A DNA stretch of 64,000 bases from Paenibacillus sp. FSL R7-0337 (GCF_037969875.1 NZ_CP150218.1:6076001-6140000), one strand, 5' to 3'. Shown: positions 18,901 to 27,740, counted from the first letter of the stretch. Notes: generated from the sequence alone by a model not told the origin. Numbers and translations: made by a program.

Positions 18901-20494
18901 CATAAGTGAGATTTTACAGGTTCCTGAGGTGAGCTTTTCGGACAATTTCTATTACTTGGGAGGGGATTCCATAAAGGCGATTCAGTTGTCTTCAAGGCTG
19001 AATAGCCTAGGTTACAGGCTTCCGACCAAAATGATACTGGATCATCCCTTAATTGGCGAGCTGGTAGGGCATGTAGAGTGTGATCATAATCAGAAAATAA
19101 CGGACGAATCCATATGTGCAGGTGATATCAAGCCGACTCCAATTACCCGATGGTTTATTGAATCCAAATTTCCGTGTGCAGGCCACTATACACAGTCGCT
19201 GGTGCTTAGACTGAAAGCAAACATCGCAGCGGACAGTCTTCAGCAAGCACTCCGGCACCTGATGCTTCATCATGATGGATTGCGAATGAACCTGAATCAG
19301 GCTTCCGGACAATTATTCTATAATAATAAGCATTGGAATGAACCCTTCATTGTTCAGGAATATGATCTGAGTAGGGTTCCAGCTGAACTTCAATCAGTAA
19401 GGATGAATGAATTAGGTGAAGGCATGAAGGCAGATTTCATCCCGGATAGCAGAATGCTGCTCAAGGCATGTATATTTGATTTGGGTCATACGAGGTTATG
19501 TCTGCTTGCCGCCCATCATTTGGTTATTGATGGCGTATCCTGGAGAATCATTACCGAGGATTTGCTGCGTCTGTTAAGACAAATTGAGAAGGGGAACAAG
19601 CTGCATCTGCCGCGTAAGACTCTGTCCTTTCAAGCCTGGGCTGAGCTGCTGGAGCACTATAGCCGCGATCCAATTCTTGCGGAGACGGAGAAAGCTTATT
19701 GGCTGGAGCTATTGAGCGAACAGCAAGAAAACAGCGCCTGGTTTGGCAACAAGGAGGTTAATCCCTTCGCTGTCCCGCTGACCCGGGTACTAACTGCTGC
19801 ATTGGACGAAGCGAGAACCCAATCTTGGCTGGATGCCAATAGAATCTGCGATATTGGCCCCGCTCATTTGTTGATCGCCGGATTAGCGCTTGCGATGCGG
19901 CAATTTACGCACTCAAACAACGTAATAATTGATCTTGAGGGGCATGGGAGAGAGATACGTAAAAAGGATGTTGACCTTACCCGGACTGTAGGATGGTTTA
20001 CCAGCATTTATCCGGTTAGGTTAAATGGGGTATCAGAGGATTTAACTGCTGTGCTGGATGAAACAAAGGCGTCAATTGACCGGACTCCAGGTGCTGGGGT
20101 AGGCTTCGGTATTCTGAAGTACATAAGCCGGTCCATTGGAGACCCTAATCCAAGAAGAGTCAAGCTCAATTACCTGGGGCAATTTCACATTGAGAATGAA
20201 TTGTTCGAAGGCATTTACATGGATACTGGAAGTGATGTTTCCAGGGAGAATCCGCTAGCCTATTGGATTGAGGTAGATGCGGTGTTGATTCATAACCGTC
20301 TGGAATTGATCTTCACATATGATGTCTCTGTAGTTGAAGAAGAAACCATGGACAGGTTCAAGGAGTTATTTATGCACAGTTTCGAACAAATGATTGCCCA
20401 TAGTCTGGGTACGAAATCGGCCCATAGGCTCGCATCTATTAATATGGATACCGTTCAATTATCGCAGGATGATTTGGACGGTCTTTTTAATTGA
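15983..20494 (+). CDS. NRPS prodrug-initiation module: C-A(Asn)-PCP-E
   Basis: A single NRPS module predicted to make N-acyl-D-asparaginyl-PCP. The N-terminal C domain opens with YYPLTHPQKRI and carries HHIIADG at about 143, resembling lipo-initiation C domains that attach a fatty acyl group. The A domain (about 455-960, YTSGSTGRPKG) reads DLTKIGEVGK at the specificity positions, matching the asparagine code. The PCP Ser is about 996 (GGDSIKA). The last domain is an epimerase, with HHLVIDGVSWR at about 1178, GWFTSIYP and NYLGQF, so the product is D-Asn. I chose the ATG at 15983 (AGAGGAAG 5-12 bases upstream) over the TTG at 15944, which overlaps the previous gene. Homologous modules open the zwittermicin and xenocoumacin lines. 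Encoded after the elongation proteins, so gene order is not colinear with assembly. Confidence 0.92.
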   Translation: MDRRLNRNKITYYPLTHPQKRICLLEKIHQPCPMHNIGGPVRIKGPVSFDLLKKAWLLLVKQHEGLQIRIDDREEGVRQWISEQPVPEPEFFDFRAAPDPELQFHAWVQEQAATPFDLEGGPLFYFALFAINDQENGYLIKLHHIIADGWSMQIITDHLYGIYMALCAGDEVNETVKSSYIDYVHKEQMYLHSARYEKNKTFWNKMFEQLPQSIQGPTARSLSGRRASYDLDEQMSEQIINLTASYKVSLHVFFVALYFVYQYKTTCQEDLVIGTPVMNRHGKEEKSIVGMFTSTMPVRFQIVAAETFGQMLLRLNEQMKKCYFHQKYPYDLLVQDLQLSRQGYDRLFNVSINMYNTKLREVWDGSLVENKEFYNGTQSYPLQLIIKNWSSGSKLSLDFDYQIEEYSSGQIENIFHRLMHLACQLASEQDRTLDQLSLWTEADQQALICEFNATEAVYPKFKPLHVLFEEQVAATPDRIAVQHGQEKWTYLELNRRSNAIARYLSRRGVAHGTRVGLLAVHSPLVLAGILGILKAGGAYVPIDPDYPPERMEYMLQHCQASMLLTNCEVPALGDFQGEICHLDHVELWSGDHSNLDLSINSDELAYIIYTSGSTGRPKGVMVEHQGAVNYLWWAKQMYVRHDMEVFALFTSIAFDLTITSIFLPLISGAQISIYQNEGTEHALYQIIKDNEATIIKLTPSHLALIEDRDYSMSSIRTLIVGGEDLKTALATRIDRNFGGRAVIYNEYGPTETVVGCAIHRFDAVHDTGLSVPIGTPANNVQLYVLDPRGALVPRGDIGELYISGDGVARGYIHEPERTAEAFMDNPFIEGRRMYRTGDLVRFDLSSKLEYLGRMDQQIKIRGHRIELNEIEACLLNYQGITGAAVKVLGDGHSNQVLCAYIVCPEFSEPELRSYLSARIPAYMLPQYILPLDELPLTVNGKVDASALPSPVVFREQSGQTIVENNLQQEFMQAISEILQVPEVSFSDNFYYLGGDSIKAIQLSSRLNSLGYRLPTKMILDHPLIGELVGHVECDHNQKITDESICAGDIKPTPITRWFIESKFPCAGHYTQSLVLRLKANIAADSLQQALRHLMLHHDGLRMNLNQASGQLFYNNKHWNEPFIVQEYDLSRVPAELQSVRMNELGEGMKADFIPDSRMLLKACIFDLGHTRLCLLAAHHLVIDGVSWRIITEDLLRLLRQIEKGNKLHLPRKTLSFQAWAELLEHYSRDPILAETEKAYWLELLSEQQENSAWFGNKEVNPFAVPLTRVLTAALDEARTQSWLDANRICDIGPAHLLIAGLALAMRQFTHSNNVIIDLEGHGREIRKKDVDLTRTVGWFTSIYPVRLNGVSEDLTAVLDETKASIDRTPGAGVGFGILKYISRSIGDPNPRRVKLNYLGQFHIENELFEGIYMDTGSDVSRENPLAYWIEVDAVLIHNRLELIFTYDVSVVEEETMDRFKELFMHSFEQMIAHSLGTKSAHRLASINMDTVQLSQDDLDGLFN

Positions 20495-20520
20495 GCGCAT
20501 GAGAGGACAATGAAGAGTCT

Positions 20521-23500
20521 ATGAATAACAAATGGATAATTTTTATGCTAAGCATCACTCTGTTGTTTTCTTATTCAAGGCAAGTCAATGCCTCTGCCGT
20601 ACCCAGTACGGAGGGGATTGAAAAGTATGTGCAGGAGAAAATGAAAGCGGGTAAAATTCCCGGATTGTCTCTTGTTATTGTGAAAAATAATCAGCTATTC
20701 ATGAATCAAGGTTTCGGATTTGCTGATGTTCAAGAGAAGCGGAGGGTTACTCCAGATACTTTCTTTGAGCTGGGCTCCACAAGTAAAGCCTTTACGGCTT
20801 TAGGTATATTATCACTGGAACAGAAGGGGCTTGTCAGTCTGCAAGACCCCGTAACCGATTATTTGCCTTGGTTCAAAGTGAAGTATAAGGGGGACTATAA
20901 GGGCAAGCGAATTAACGGGGATGTAAGCATCACGCTGGATCAGCTGCTCCACCATACCAGCGGAATCCCTTTCCGGTCCATAGGTGGAATTCCGCCGGCT
21001 GAAGATGATGAGGCTCTGGAAAGAACAGTGAGGGGACTGATCGGAACAGAGCTGGACTTCTACCCGGGAGAACGATTTCTATATGCCACCATTAATTATG
21101 ACATCTTGGGCTTGATTATTCAGAAAGTATCCCATATGAGCTTCGAGGGCTACATGGAAGAAAATATTCTACATCGTTTGGGCTTGGATCAAACAGTTAT
21201 GTTCAGGGCCAAGGCTGACTCCCGGGAGTTTGCCACAGGATATAAGCTTGGATTGATGACCCCTGTTGAATACAACGCTCCCATGTTCAGAGGGAATACC
21301 CCGGCGGGATACTTCATGATGAATGGCCGCAATATGGCCGAATGGCTGAAAATCCAGATCAATGCTGTCGCAGCAGGCGACTGGGCGGATAGCCTAATCA
21401 AGGAATCTCATGTGCCGGACCGCACTGTACCGCCAGATGTGGACGGTTCTTCTTACGCGGCAGGGTGGAAGGTCTTCCAGACCCCGGGAGGCGAGTATTC
21501 CCATGAAGGAAGTAATCCCAACTACTCCTCTTACATTGTATTTAGACCGGGTGACCAGACGGCTGTAGGGGTCATGACGAACCTGAATTCCAGTTATACC
21601 CGTTCAATTGGACAAGGCATCATGGAGATGCTGGCACAGGAGGAGCAGGAAGCCGGCGGAACCACTGACTTATATAAGAGTCTGGATCAATTCAGCACAT
21701 TGTTAATTGCTGCTGCGGGCTTATTTATCATTGGAACGTTATTAATGGTGGGAATGGCGGTTATTGACCTTTTTAAAGGGAGGAGAAAATTTAGGCGGCC
21801 AACTGGAAAATGGGTCTTGGGCATTACGGTAATGCTTTTGTTTTTGTCTTACTTTGCCTATTGTCTGTATCTGCTGCCTGAGGTTCTGTTTTATCAACTG
21901 CCTTGGAGCTTTGTGAAGGTGTGGGCGCCGTTCAGTTTCATTCCTGCACTAAAAATATTGCTTGCCGCAATAGTCTTGTTTGCGTTCTATATTTTGGTCG
22001 TAGACAATGCACCCCGGAAATCGGAAAAGCCTTTTTTTGCTTTGGTTATCTTAAGCTCGATGAGCGGAATCGGCAATGTGCTGATTATCTTTACCATCAA
22101 TGAAGCGCTCAATCAGATAAGAGGCATTCAACCGGGTCTGCTGATGTTCTTCTCGCTGGGCATTATACTTTATATTTTTGGACAGCTGATTATCCGAAAA
22201 AGACTGATTCTGCTGGCGAATGAAGCCATATACCAAAAGCGTAAGCAATTGACGGCGAGTATATTAAATACCTCGTATCAAAACATGGAGCGTCTGGAGC
22301 AAGGAAAGGTACATGCCGGCCTGAACAACGATACTGAAGTTATAAGTCAAATACCCACTGTTGTTGTCGGCTGCCTGACCGATGTAGTGACGCTGCTGTG
22401 TTGCTTTGCTTATCTGGGAATTGTGAATATCTATGGTCTTTTCATCTCACTTGCTGTCATTTTCGCGGCTGCCGGGTTGTACTTTATCGTTGGGCGCTCT
22501 GCCGACCGGCTGTGGGAGCAAACCAGAGATATTCAAAATACATTTTTAAGTTATATCAATGATTTGATTATGGGCTTCAAGGAGCTTAGCCTGAACACAC
22601 GGAAAAGGAGAGCGTTCGAGACGGATATGGGAGAGGTATCGGCTACATTTATCTCCAGGCGTTCCGCTGCCTCTTTATCGTTTATGAAGTCGTTTGTAGT
22701 GGGAGAATTATTGTTCACAGCGGTCATCGGAACAGTTGCCTTCCTGTTTCCTTATGTATTTAAGAATATACAGGCAGATACCCTAAGAACCTATGTATTT
22801 GTATTTCTGTACATGACTGGACCTGTGAATGGTGTGCTCAATCAAATTCCTAATCTTTTTCAGATCCGGGTCAGCCTTAAGAGAATTAACCGGTTCATGC
22901 ATGAGATTAATGAAATGGCATCGCCTGCTCATGAAGAGCACGATAGGAGTGAAGCTGGACCCGTGACCTCCATTAAGCTTGAGCATCTGGTGTACCAGCA
23001 TTCCGGCAAAGATGCTTCCTTTACGGTCGGGCCGATTCAATACGAATTCCGGGCCGGTGAGATTACATTTATTACAGGCGGCAACGGCAGCGGGAAGACG
23101 ACACTCGCCAAACTGCTGTCCGGATTGTACCGGCCTGATTCAGGACGGATTCTAGTAAACAATGTGCCTGTGAATGACCGGGAACTGGGGAGCCTTTACT
23201 CTACGGTATTCAGTGATTTTCATTTATTCCGCAAAATGTACGGCATTGAATATGAGGAAAAGGAGCAGGATGCCCGGCATTATCTGAAATTGCTTCAGCT
23301 GGAGCACAAGCTTGAAATGCATGAAGGAGTGTTCAGTACTGTCAAGGAGCTCTCTACAGGCCAGAAAAAACGGCTGGCCCTGTTAGTTAGCTATCTGGAG
23401 GAACGACCGATCCTTCTATTTGATGAAGTAGCCGCAGATCAGGACCCGGAGTTCAAAGCAGTGTTCTATGAACAACTGCTGCAAGAGTTAAAAGGGATTA

Positions 23501-23592
23501 ATAAATGTGTAATAGTCATCTCCCATGATGACCGTTATTTTCATGCGGCTGACCGGATCATCAAAATGGAAGCAGGGAAGATCATCTCGTAG
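20521..23592 (+). CDS. D-asparaginyl prodrug peptidase fused to ABC exporter (ZmaM-like)
   Basis: A 1023-residue membrane protein expected to export the acyl-D-Asn precursor and cut off the prodrug cap outside the membrane. It has a signal peptide (about 1-25), then a serine beta-lactamase/S12-type peptidase domain (about 30-375) with Ser86-xx-Lys89 (STSK), Tyr188 (YATINY) and His328 (HEGSNPNY). Three membrane helices follow (about 392-416, 431-456, 472-495), then the membrane domain of an ABC exporter (from about 505). The nucleotide-binding domain has Walker A GGNGSGKTT at about 853, signature LSTGQ and Walker B LLFDE. This order (peptidase, three helices, ABC exporter) is the one described for ZmaM of zwittermicin, as distinct from the shorter ClbP type. 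It lies 26 bp after the D-Asn module, which fits. It probably doubles as self-resistance, since the intracellular form stays capped. Confidence 0.92.
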   Translation: MNNKWIIFMLSITLLFSYSRQVNASAVPSTEGIEKYVQEKMKAGKIPGLSLVIVKNNQLFMNQGFGFADVQEKRRVTPDTFFELGSTSKAFTALGILSLEQKGLVSLQDPVTDYLPWFKVKYKGDYKGKRINGDVSITLDQLLHHTSGIPFRSIGGIPPAEDDEALERTVRGLIGTELDFYPGERFLYATINYDILGLIIQKVSHMSFEGYMEENILHRLGLDQTVMFRAKADSREFATGYKLGLMTPVEYNAPMFRGNTPAGYFMMNGRNMAEWLKIQINAVAAGDWADSLIKESHVPDRTVPPDVDGSSYAAGWKVFQTPGGEYSHEGSNPNYSSYIVFRPGDQTAVGVMTNLNSSYTRSIGQGIMEMLAQEEQEAGGTTDLYKSLDQFSTLLIAAAGLFIIGTLLMVGMAVIDLFKGRRKFRRPTGKWVLGITVMLLFLSYFAYCLYLLPEVLFYQLPWSFVKVWAPFSFIPALKILLAAIVLFAFYILVVDNAPRKSEKPFFALVILSSMSGIGNVLIIFTINEALNQIRGIQPGLLMFFSLGIILYIFGQLIIRKRLILLANEAIYQKRKQLTASILNTSYQNMERLEQGKVHAGLNNDTEVISQIPTVVVGCLTDVVTLLCCFAYLGIVNIYGLFISLAVIFAAAGLYFIVGRSADRLWEQTRDIQNTFLSYINDLIMGFKELSLNTRKRRAFETDMGEVSATFISRRSAASLSFMKSFVVGELLFTAVIGTVAFLFPYVFKNIQADTLRTYVFVFLYMTGPVNGVLNQIPNLFQIRVSLKRINRFMHEINEMASPAHEEHDRSEAGPVTSIKLEHLVYQHSGKDASFTVGPIQYEFRAGEITFITGGNGSGKTTLAKLLSGLYRPDSGRILVNNVPVNDRELGSLYSTVFSDFHLFRKMYGIEYEEKEQDARHYLKLLQLEHKLEMHEGVFSTVKELSTGQKKRLALLVSYLEERPILLFDEVAADQDPEFKAVFYEQLLQELKGINKCVIVISHDDRYFHAADRIIKMEAGKIIS

Positions 23593-23642
23593 CAACTCCT
23601 CCGGGTGAGAGCAAACATTATAATATATATTGGAGGTTCATT

Positions 23643-24797
23643 ATGAAAAGTGTAATAGAACAACAACGGATCGTTGATGAAGCCCGCGTGTTCGCAGACG
23701 AGAATATACGTCCTTATGCCTCTGAGTTTGATGCAAACGAAGCACTGCCTAAGACGCTCATCACATTGATGGGCTCTAAAGGATATCTCGGGGCAAGCCT
23801 GCCGGAGAAGTACGGAGGGTTGGGGCTTGATCCTATTCATTATGGATATTTCACTGAAGTGATCGGTAAAGCCTGCTCTTCCACTAGAGCTTTATTAACG
23901 GTGCAGACCTCCCTTGTCGGGGAGACTTTGCTGCGTTGGGGGACAGAGCAACAAATCAATAAATATCTCCCATTGTTAATCAAAGGTGAAAAAATAAGCG
24001 CATTTGCATTGTCTGAACCGAATGTGGGGTCAGATGCCAAGAGTGTGGAAGCTACATACCGGAAGGAAAACGGCAAATATATTTTGAACGGTCATAAGAA
24101 ATGGATATCCTTTGCCGGCATTGCCGATGTATTTCTGGTGGTTGCAGCATGTCAGGAGAATATCTCTGCTTTCCTCGTAGACAGGCAATCCCCAGGCATG
24201 AAGGTTGTACCTATGCGGGGAATGCTGGCGGCCAGAGCTGCACATATTGCAGAAATCGAAATGCAAGAGGTGGAGGTCCCTGAAGACCATCTGTTGGGAA
24301 GAGAGGGCTGGGGGTTGAATACAGTTGTTGCCACAGCGCTGAATCATGGGCGGTATAGTATTGCTTGGGCAGGGCTCGCCATTGCTCAGGAATGCCTGGA
24401 TGCTATGGTCAATTACTCCAGAGAACGTAAGCAATTCGGAAAGAAGATCTATCAATTTCAATTAATTCAAGGGTTAATCTCCGATGCAGTTACTAAAGTT
24501 CACGCTGCCAGAGCCATCTGCCTCCGGGCCGGGGAATTAGCATCACATAAAGACTCTGAAGCTATTATGGAGACCAATATTGCAAAATACTTTACTTCAA
24601 AGGTCGCGATGGAAGTTGCGATGGCAGCAGTTCAAGTGCATGGGGGCAATGGATGCAACAGCAAGTATCCCGTGGAGCGATTGTTCAGGGAAGCCAGAAT
24701 ATTGGAAATTATTGAAGGGTCTTCACAAATTCAACAAGAAATTATTTCAACATATGGCTTGAGAAAGTATTACCAAAAAAATTATTATGCAAAATAA
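23643..24797 (+). CDS. Acyl-CoA dehydrogenase family flavoprotein
   Basis: A FAD enzyme of 384 residues with the full acyl-CoA dehydrogenase layout: FALSEPNVGSD substrate/FAD loop, the RKQFGKKIYQFQLIQ helix, the QVHGGNG stretch, and the catalytic-base position Glu358 in EIIEGSSQIQ. A GGAGG Shine-Dalgarno sits 7 bases before the ATG. In zwittermicin and colibactin-type clusters such enzymes oxidise an amino- or hydroxyacyl group held on a discrete ACP to form aminomalonyl- or hydroxymalonyl-ACP. Because a free ACP lies two genes downstream and the first PKS module lacks a working AT, I infer the same role here, but the substrate cannot be read from sequence. A 3-hydroxyacyl dehydrogenase partner and a free Ser-activating protein are not in the window and would have to lie upstream. 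Confidence 0.88.
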   Translation: MKSVIEQQRIVDEARVFADENIRPYASEFDANEALPKTLITLMGSKGYLGASLPEKYGGLGLDPIHYGYFTEVIGKACSSTRALLTVQTSLVGETLLRWGTEQQINKYLPLLIKGEKISAFALSEPNVGSDAKSVEATYRKENGKYILNGHKKWISFAGIADVFLVVAACQENISAFLVDRQSPGMKVVPMRGMLAARAAHIAEIEMQEVEVPEDHLLGREGWGLNTVVATALNHGRYSIAWAGLAIAQECLDAMVNYSRERKQFGKKIYQFQLIQGLISDAVTKVHAARAICLRAGELASHKDSEAIMETNIAKYFTSKVAMEVAMAAVQVHGGNGCNSKYPVERLFREARILEIIEGSSQIQQEIISTYGLRKYYQKNYYAK

Positions 24798-26028
24798 GAG
24801 CAGAATCAGTGCTTGCCGGGATGGAATTCACCCAGATTACGAGAAGGTTGGTGCTTTGTTGGCTAATTCAGAGATTCGAAGCAGTATCCGCAACCATTTA
24901 AAGGAATTGCGCTCACAGGTCTCCTCAAATCACAAACAGTCATTTTCCTTGGATAGAGTCCTTTTTACAGAGCAAAGAACAGGTTACCTACATGGAAAAA
25001 TTGTTGATCGGCTCGTCCTCTTTTTACGCGGAACAGGCTGTACGCACGCTATCGAGAATGGCGGCTGCACATTTTGCGGATTTTATAATGCTACTAATCT
25101 GGGAGAAAAGATAGAGGACAAAGATTATATTGAGCAGCTGACGAATACCATCGAAACATTCAACGGCACCTTTGATCAATTCCCGATCGTTTGCTTATAT
25201 AATGATGGAAGCCTGTTGAATGAGAGGGAGATCAGCTTCAATGCGGTGATGCAAATGTTTGGGATACTCAATGGGCAACAAGGAATACAAAAAATAGTTA
25301 TCGAATCGAAAATTGAAGATATCAATGAACAGCAACTAAAGAAATTGATAAGCATCACGGATAAAGAGATCGAAATTGCCGTTGGCTTCGAATCTTCCAA
25401 TCCGTTAATCAGAGATTTATGCATTAATAAAAGTTTCGATAATAAGGTGTTCGAGAGAAAGTGGAGGATTGCACAGCAGTACAATGTGAGCATTGTCCCG
25501 ATTCTTATGCTTAAGCCCCCATTTCTAACGGAACGCGAAGCTGTTCTGGATTACATCGAAAGCCTTAAGTATCTGGAGCCGTTTCATTTAACGAAGATTG
25601 ATCTGGAGCTTCCAACGGTTGAAAGTCATACCTTGGTTCATGATTTATGGAAGAACGGACAGTATCGTTCAGCCTGGTTCTGGTCATTGCTTGAGATTTT
25701 ACGGAGCAGAGAGGAAATGGGGCTTACCACACGTTTATTTATCGGTCCACCGAGCTACTCTGTTTCTTCTATTGCACATACGGGAAATTGCGAGAAATGC
25801 GATCAGCAATTCCTGCATGCCATTCATCATTATAACTGCTACGGTGAATTATCCCGCTTCGAGGAAATTACTTGTTCCTGCAAGAAGAAATGGGCTGAAG
25901 AGTACTACGCTGAAGAGAAGGAAGACCTCCTGACTCGAATCAAGGGCATGATGGCAGAAATTAAGTTCGCCCAACACCGGAATGAGCGCTCACAGGAACA
26001 GCAAATGAATGCAAAGGCTACGCTGTAG
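24787..26028 (+). CDS. Radical SAM protein, Elp3/RaSEA-like, unknown tailoring role
   Basis: A 413-residue protein with a cysteine motif Cys85-x8-Cys94-x2-Cys97 (GCTHAIENGGCTFCGF), expected to bind the 4Fe-4S cluster of radical SAM enzymes. The spacing is wider than the classic Cx3Cx2C and resembles the Elp3, YhcC and archaeosine RaSEA group. The central part (YNDGSLLN, ESKIEDI, AVGFESSNPLIR) fits the radical SAM barrel. A second Cys cluster (CEKCD and CSCKKKW) near the C-terminus may hold another Fe-S cluster or zinc. It overlaps the dehydrogenase by 11 bp and has no clear Shine-Dalgarno, so translation is probably coupled. Position inside the operon suggests modification of the natural product or its building block; the reaction is unknown. 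Confidence 0.82.
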   Translation: MQNKSRISACRDGIHPDYEKVGALLANSEIRSSIRNHLKELRSQVSSNHKQSFSLDRVLFTEQRTGYLHGKIVDRLVLFLRGTGCTHAIENGGCTFCGFYNATNLGEKIEDKDYIEQLTNTIETFNGTFDQFPIVCLYNDGSLLNEREISFNAVMQMFGILNGQQGIQKIVIESKIEDINEQQLKKLISITDKEIEIAVGFESSNPLIRDLCINKSFDNKVFERKWRIAQQYNVSIVPILMLKPPFLTEREAVLDYIESLKYLEPFHLTKIDLELPTVESHTLVHDLWKNGQYRSAWFWSLLEILRSREEMGLTTRLFIGPPSYSVSSIAHTGNCEKCDQQFLHAIHHYNCYGELSRFEEITCSCKKKWAEEYYAEEKEDLLTRIKGMMAEIKFAQHRNERSQEQQMNAKATL

Positions 26029-26065
26029 ATGAGGCTGGAAAATAATATAACAAGGGGTATCGACC

Positions 26066-26311
26066 ATGGACATTAACAATCGTCTGTTTTCTCTCATTGC
26101 TGATGCTGTTGAAGGGACTTTAACTTCAAGCCAGCTCAGTCTGGAACAAGATTTGGTGTCGCTGGGCATTAATTCAATGGATTTTATTAAGCTGGTTGTT
26201 CTCATTGAAAAGGAATTTGCAATCGAATTTGAAAATGAGGCTCTGGATTACAGAAAATTTGCAACGCTTAATGAGATTGCGGAATATATTGCCCATTTAC
26301 TACGTAGCTAG
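26066..26311 (+). CDS. Free-standing acyl carrier protein
   Basis: A small acidic protein of 81 residues with the carrier-protein helix pattern and the phosphopantetheine site Ser37 in LGINSMDFIK; Asn replaces the usual Asp before the Ser. AAGGGG lies about 9 bases before the ATG. It is the last gene before a terminator hairpin and sits 37 bp after the radical SAM gene. A discrete ACP next to an acyl-CoA dehydrogenase is the typical arrangement for aminomalonyl- or hydroxy/methoxymalonyl-ACP extender synthesis, and it could feed the AT-defective first module. That link is inference. Confidence 0.88.
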   Translation: MDINNRLFSLIADAVEGTLTSSQLSLEQDLVSLGINSMDFIKLVVLIEKEFAIEFENEALDYRKFATLNEIAEYIAHLLRS

Positions 26312-26425
26312 ATAAACGAGCTGGCAACTGAGGATGAATCCGCTCTAAATAATAGAATCAAAATAATCAGAACAACCGTGCACCAACTATCGTTCCGTCA
26401 AATATATAGAAATAAGAATTTAAGC

Positions 26426-26474
26426 GGCGATCAGTTTCTAGTAATTTATTAGAGACAGATCGCCAAGTTTTCTA
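26426..26474 (+). terminator. Rho-independent terminator after the biosynthetic operon
   Basis: GGCGATC pairs with GATCGCC and the adjacent GTTTCTA with TAGAGAC (one G-U pair) around a short AT-rich loop, followed by AAGTTTTCT. It lies about 115 bp after the ACP stop, so it probably ends the long cluster transcript. Confidence 0.7.
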
Positions 26475-26656
26475 ATAACTATGTCTTAAAAATACGAAAT
26501 TTCTTCCTCCTTGCCACCACATTTTTTCTGCCTCCTATTCCATGATGGTCCTCAAAGCTCCCACACAATTTTGAACTTATTATCCATCTCATCCATTATA
26601 CAATTGGGGTCTGTTTCTGTTGTTTTCTATAATTATGATTTTAAAAATGGTGATTA

Positions 26657-26685
26657 TTGTCATTGTTTATAGATGGGGAATAACT
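26657..26685 (+). promoter_or_regulatory. Possible sigma-A promoter for the loaP-like gene
   Basis: TTGTCA and ATAACT are separated by 17 bases about 110 bp before the loaP-like start. The -10 match is poor, so this is only a candidate. The rest of 26475-26791 is AT-rich with no gene visible. Confidence 0.3.
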
Positions 26686-26791
26686 AATAATTGGATATGA
26701 ATAAAACAAAAGTAATTAATATAACGTTTTGGATTTGAGACTGAACCTGTTTTGCAAGGCTACACAATATAATGACTGGAGAACTGTTCAT

Positions 26792-27394
26792 ATGGATTGG
26801 TATGCTTTGTTCGTAATCATAGGTAAAGAAGAGTTGATAAGAAGCCATCTCTTAAATAGCTTTCACAATATTGAGTGTCTATTACCAAAGCGTTTAATTA
26901 ATGAACGGGCTAATGGAAGCGTAAACACTAAACTGAAGCTCTTATTTCCTGGTTATATTTTTATCCGTCTGCAGAACGGCATGACATTCTCAAACTATTA
27001 TAATCTCGTAAAAACGCCCCATCTCATCAGAATGCTGAATTTTAGCCCAAAGGAAAAAGAATTTGCACTAAAAAAAGTAAAGCGAGAAAATAGGCAGATG
27101 TATTATGAATTATTGAGCAATGAAGACTTCCAAATTAAACAATTCAAGGTAATCGATAAAAATGAGATGAATAGCATCATTAGTCTACTTGATCAAAATG
27201 AAACGATTATTCTTTCAGAAATTGTAATAGAAAACTGTATGCCTATCGTCAAGAGCGGCCCGTTAATGGGTCAGGAACACTTGATATGTAAAATTGATAA
27301 GCGAAAGGGCAGAGCAAAAGTTGTTACCCGAATCGGTGGAGAAAATAAGCTAATTGATTTAGGTATTAAGATTATACAGTCAAACATGAGGTAG
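26792..27394 (+). CDS. loaP: LoaP-like NusG-family processive antiterminator
   Basis: A 200-residue NusG paralogue. The NGN domain (about 1-105) has DWYALFVIIGKEELIR, LLPKR and LFPGYIFIRL. A C-terminal KOW-like domain follows (PIVKSGPLMGQEHLICKIDKRKGRAKV). The ATG at 26792 is preferred because the NGN domain starts there and GGAG lies 10 bases upstream; the open frame back to a TTG at 26729 adds residues without family similarity. LoaP proteins in Bacillota bind RNA polymerase and a leader RNA hairpin so that very long biosynthetic operons are transcribed through. Here it sits just past the end of a megasynthase operon longer than 26 kb, which it may control. It could alternatively serve the AT-rich BtrH-like genes downstream. 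Confidence 0.8.
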   Translation: MDWYALFVIIGKEELIRSHLLNSFHNIECLLPKRLINERANGSVNTKLKLLFPGYIFIRLQNGMTFSNYYNLVKTPHLIRMLNFSPKEKEFALKKVKRENRQMYYELLSNEDFQIKQFKVIDKNEMNSIISLLDQNETIILSEIVIENCMPIVKSGPLMGQEHLICKIDKRKGRAKVVTRIGGENKLIDLGIKIIQSNMR

Positions 27395-27740
27395 ACAATG
27401 ATTAGAAGACTGACAATAGGAAAGTCATCTCTAATCGGACTTCATAATCACGCATGTCCATTGTCAATAAGTTCTTTAAGTCTTAACTTTTACATGTGTT
27501 TTTTGCACTAGCGTTGCATAAAAGCTGACATTAACTGAATGACATAAACTAACTATCCAAAAACAGAAAAGCTCTAATGTAAGAAGGTAGGCACGTTGTC
27601 CATACTCCCTTACAAAGGAGCCTTTGTGGATAACACTAAAATAAATTTGGACTCCAATTCTTATCTGTACTCCCGGTCAATGTGTTAGAGCGGACTGTGT
27701 TCATTTTTACACGAAAAAGCTTACCGTAATTGAATCCATC
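27395..27740. other. Gene-free AT-rich spacer
   Basis: Between the loaP-like stop and the IS remnant I see stop codons in all frames and a few small imperfect inverted repeats, but no convincing gene, promoter or terminator. Confidence 0.5.
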
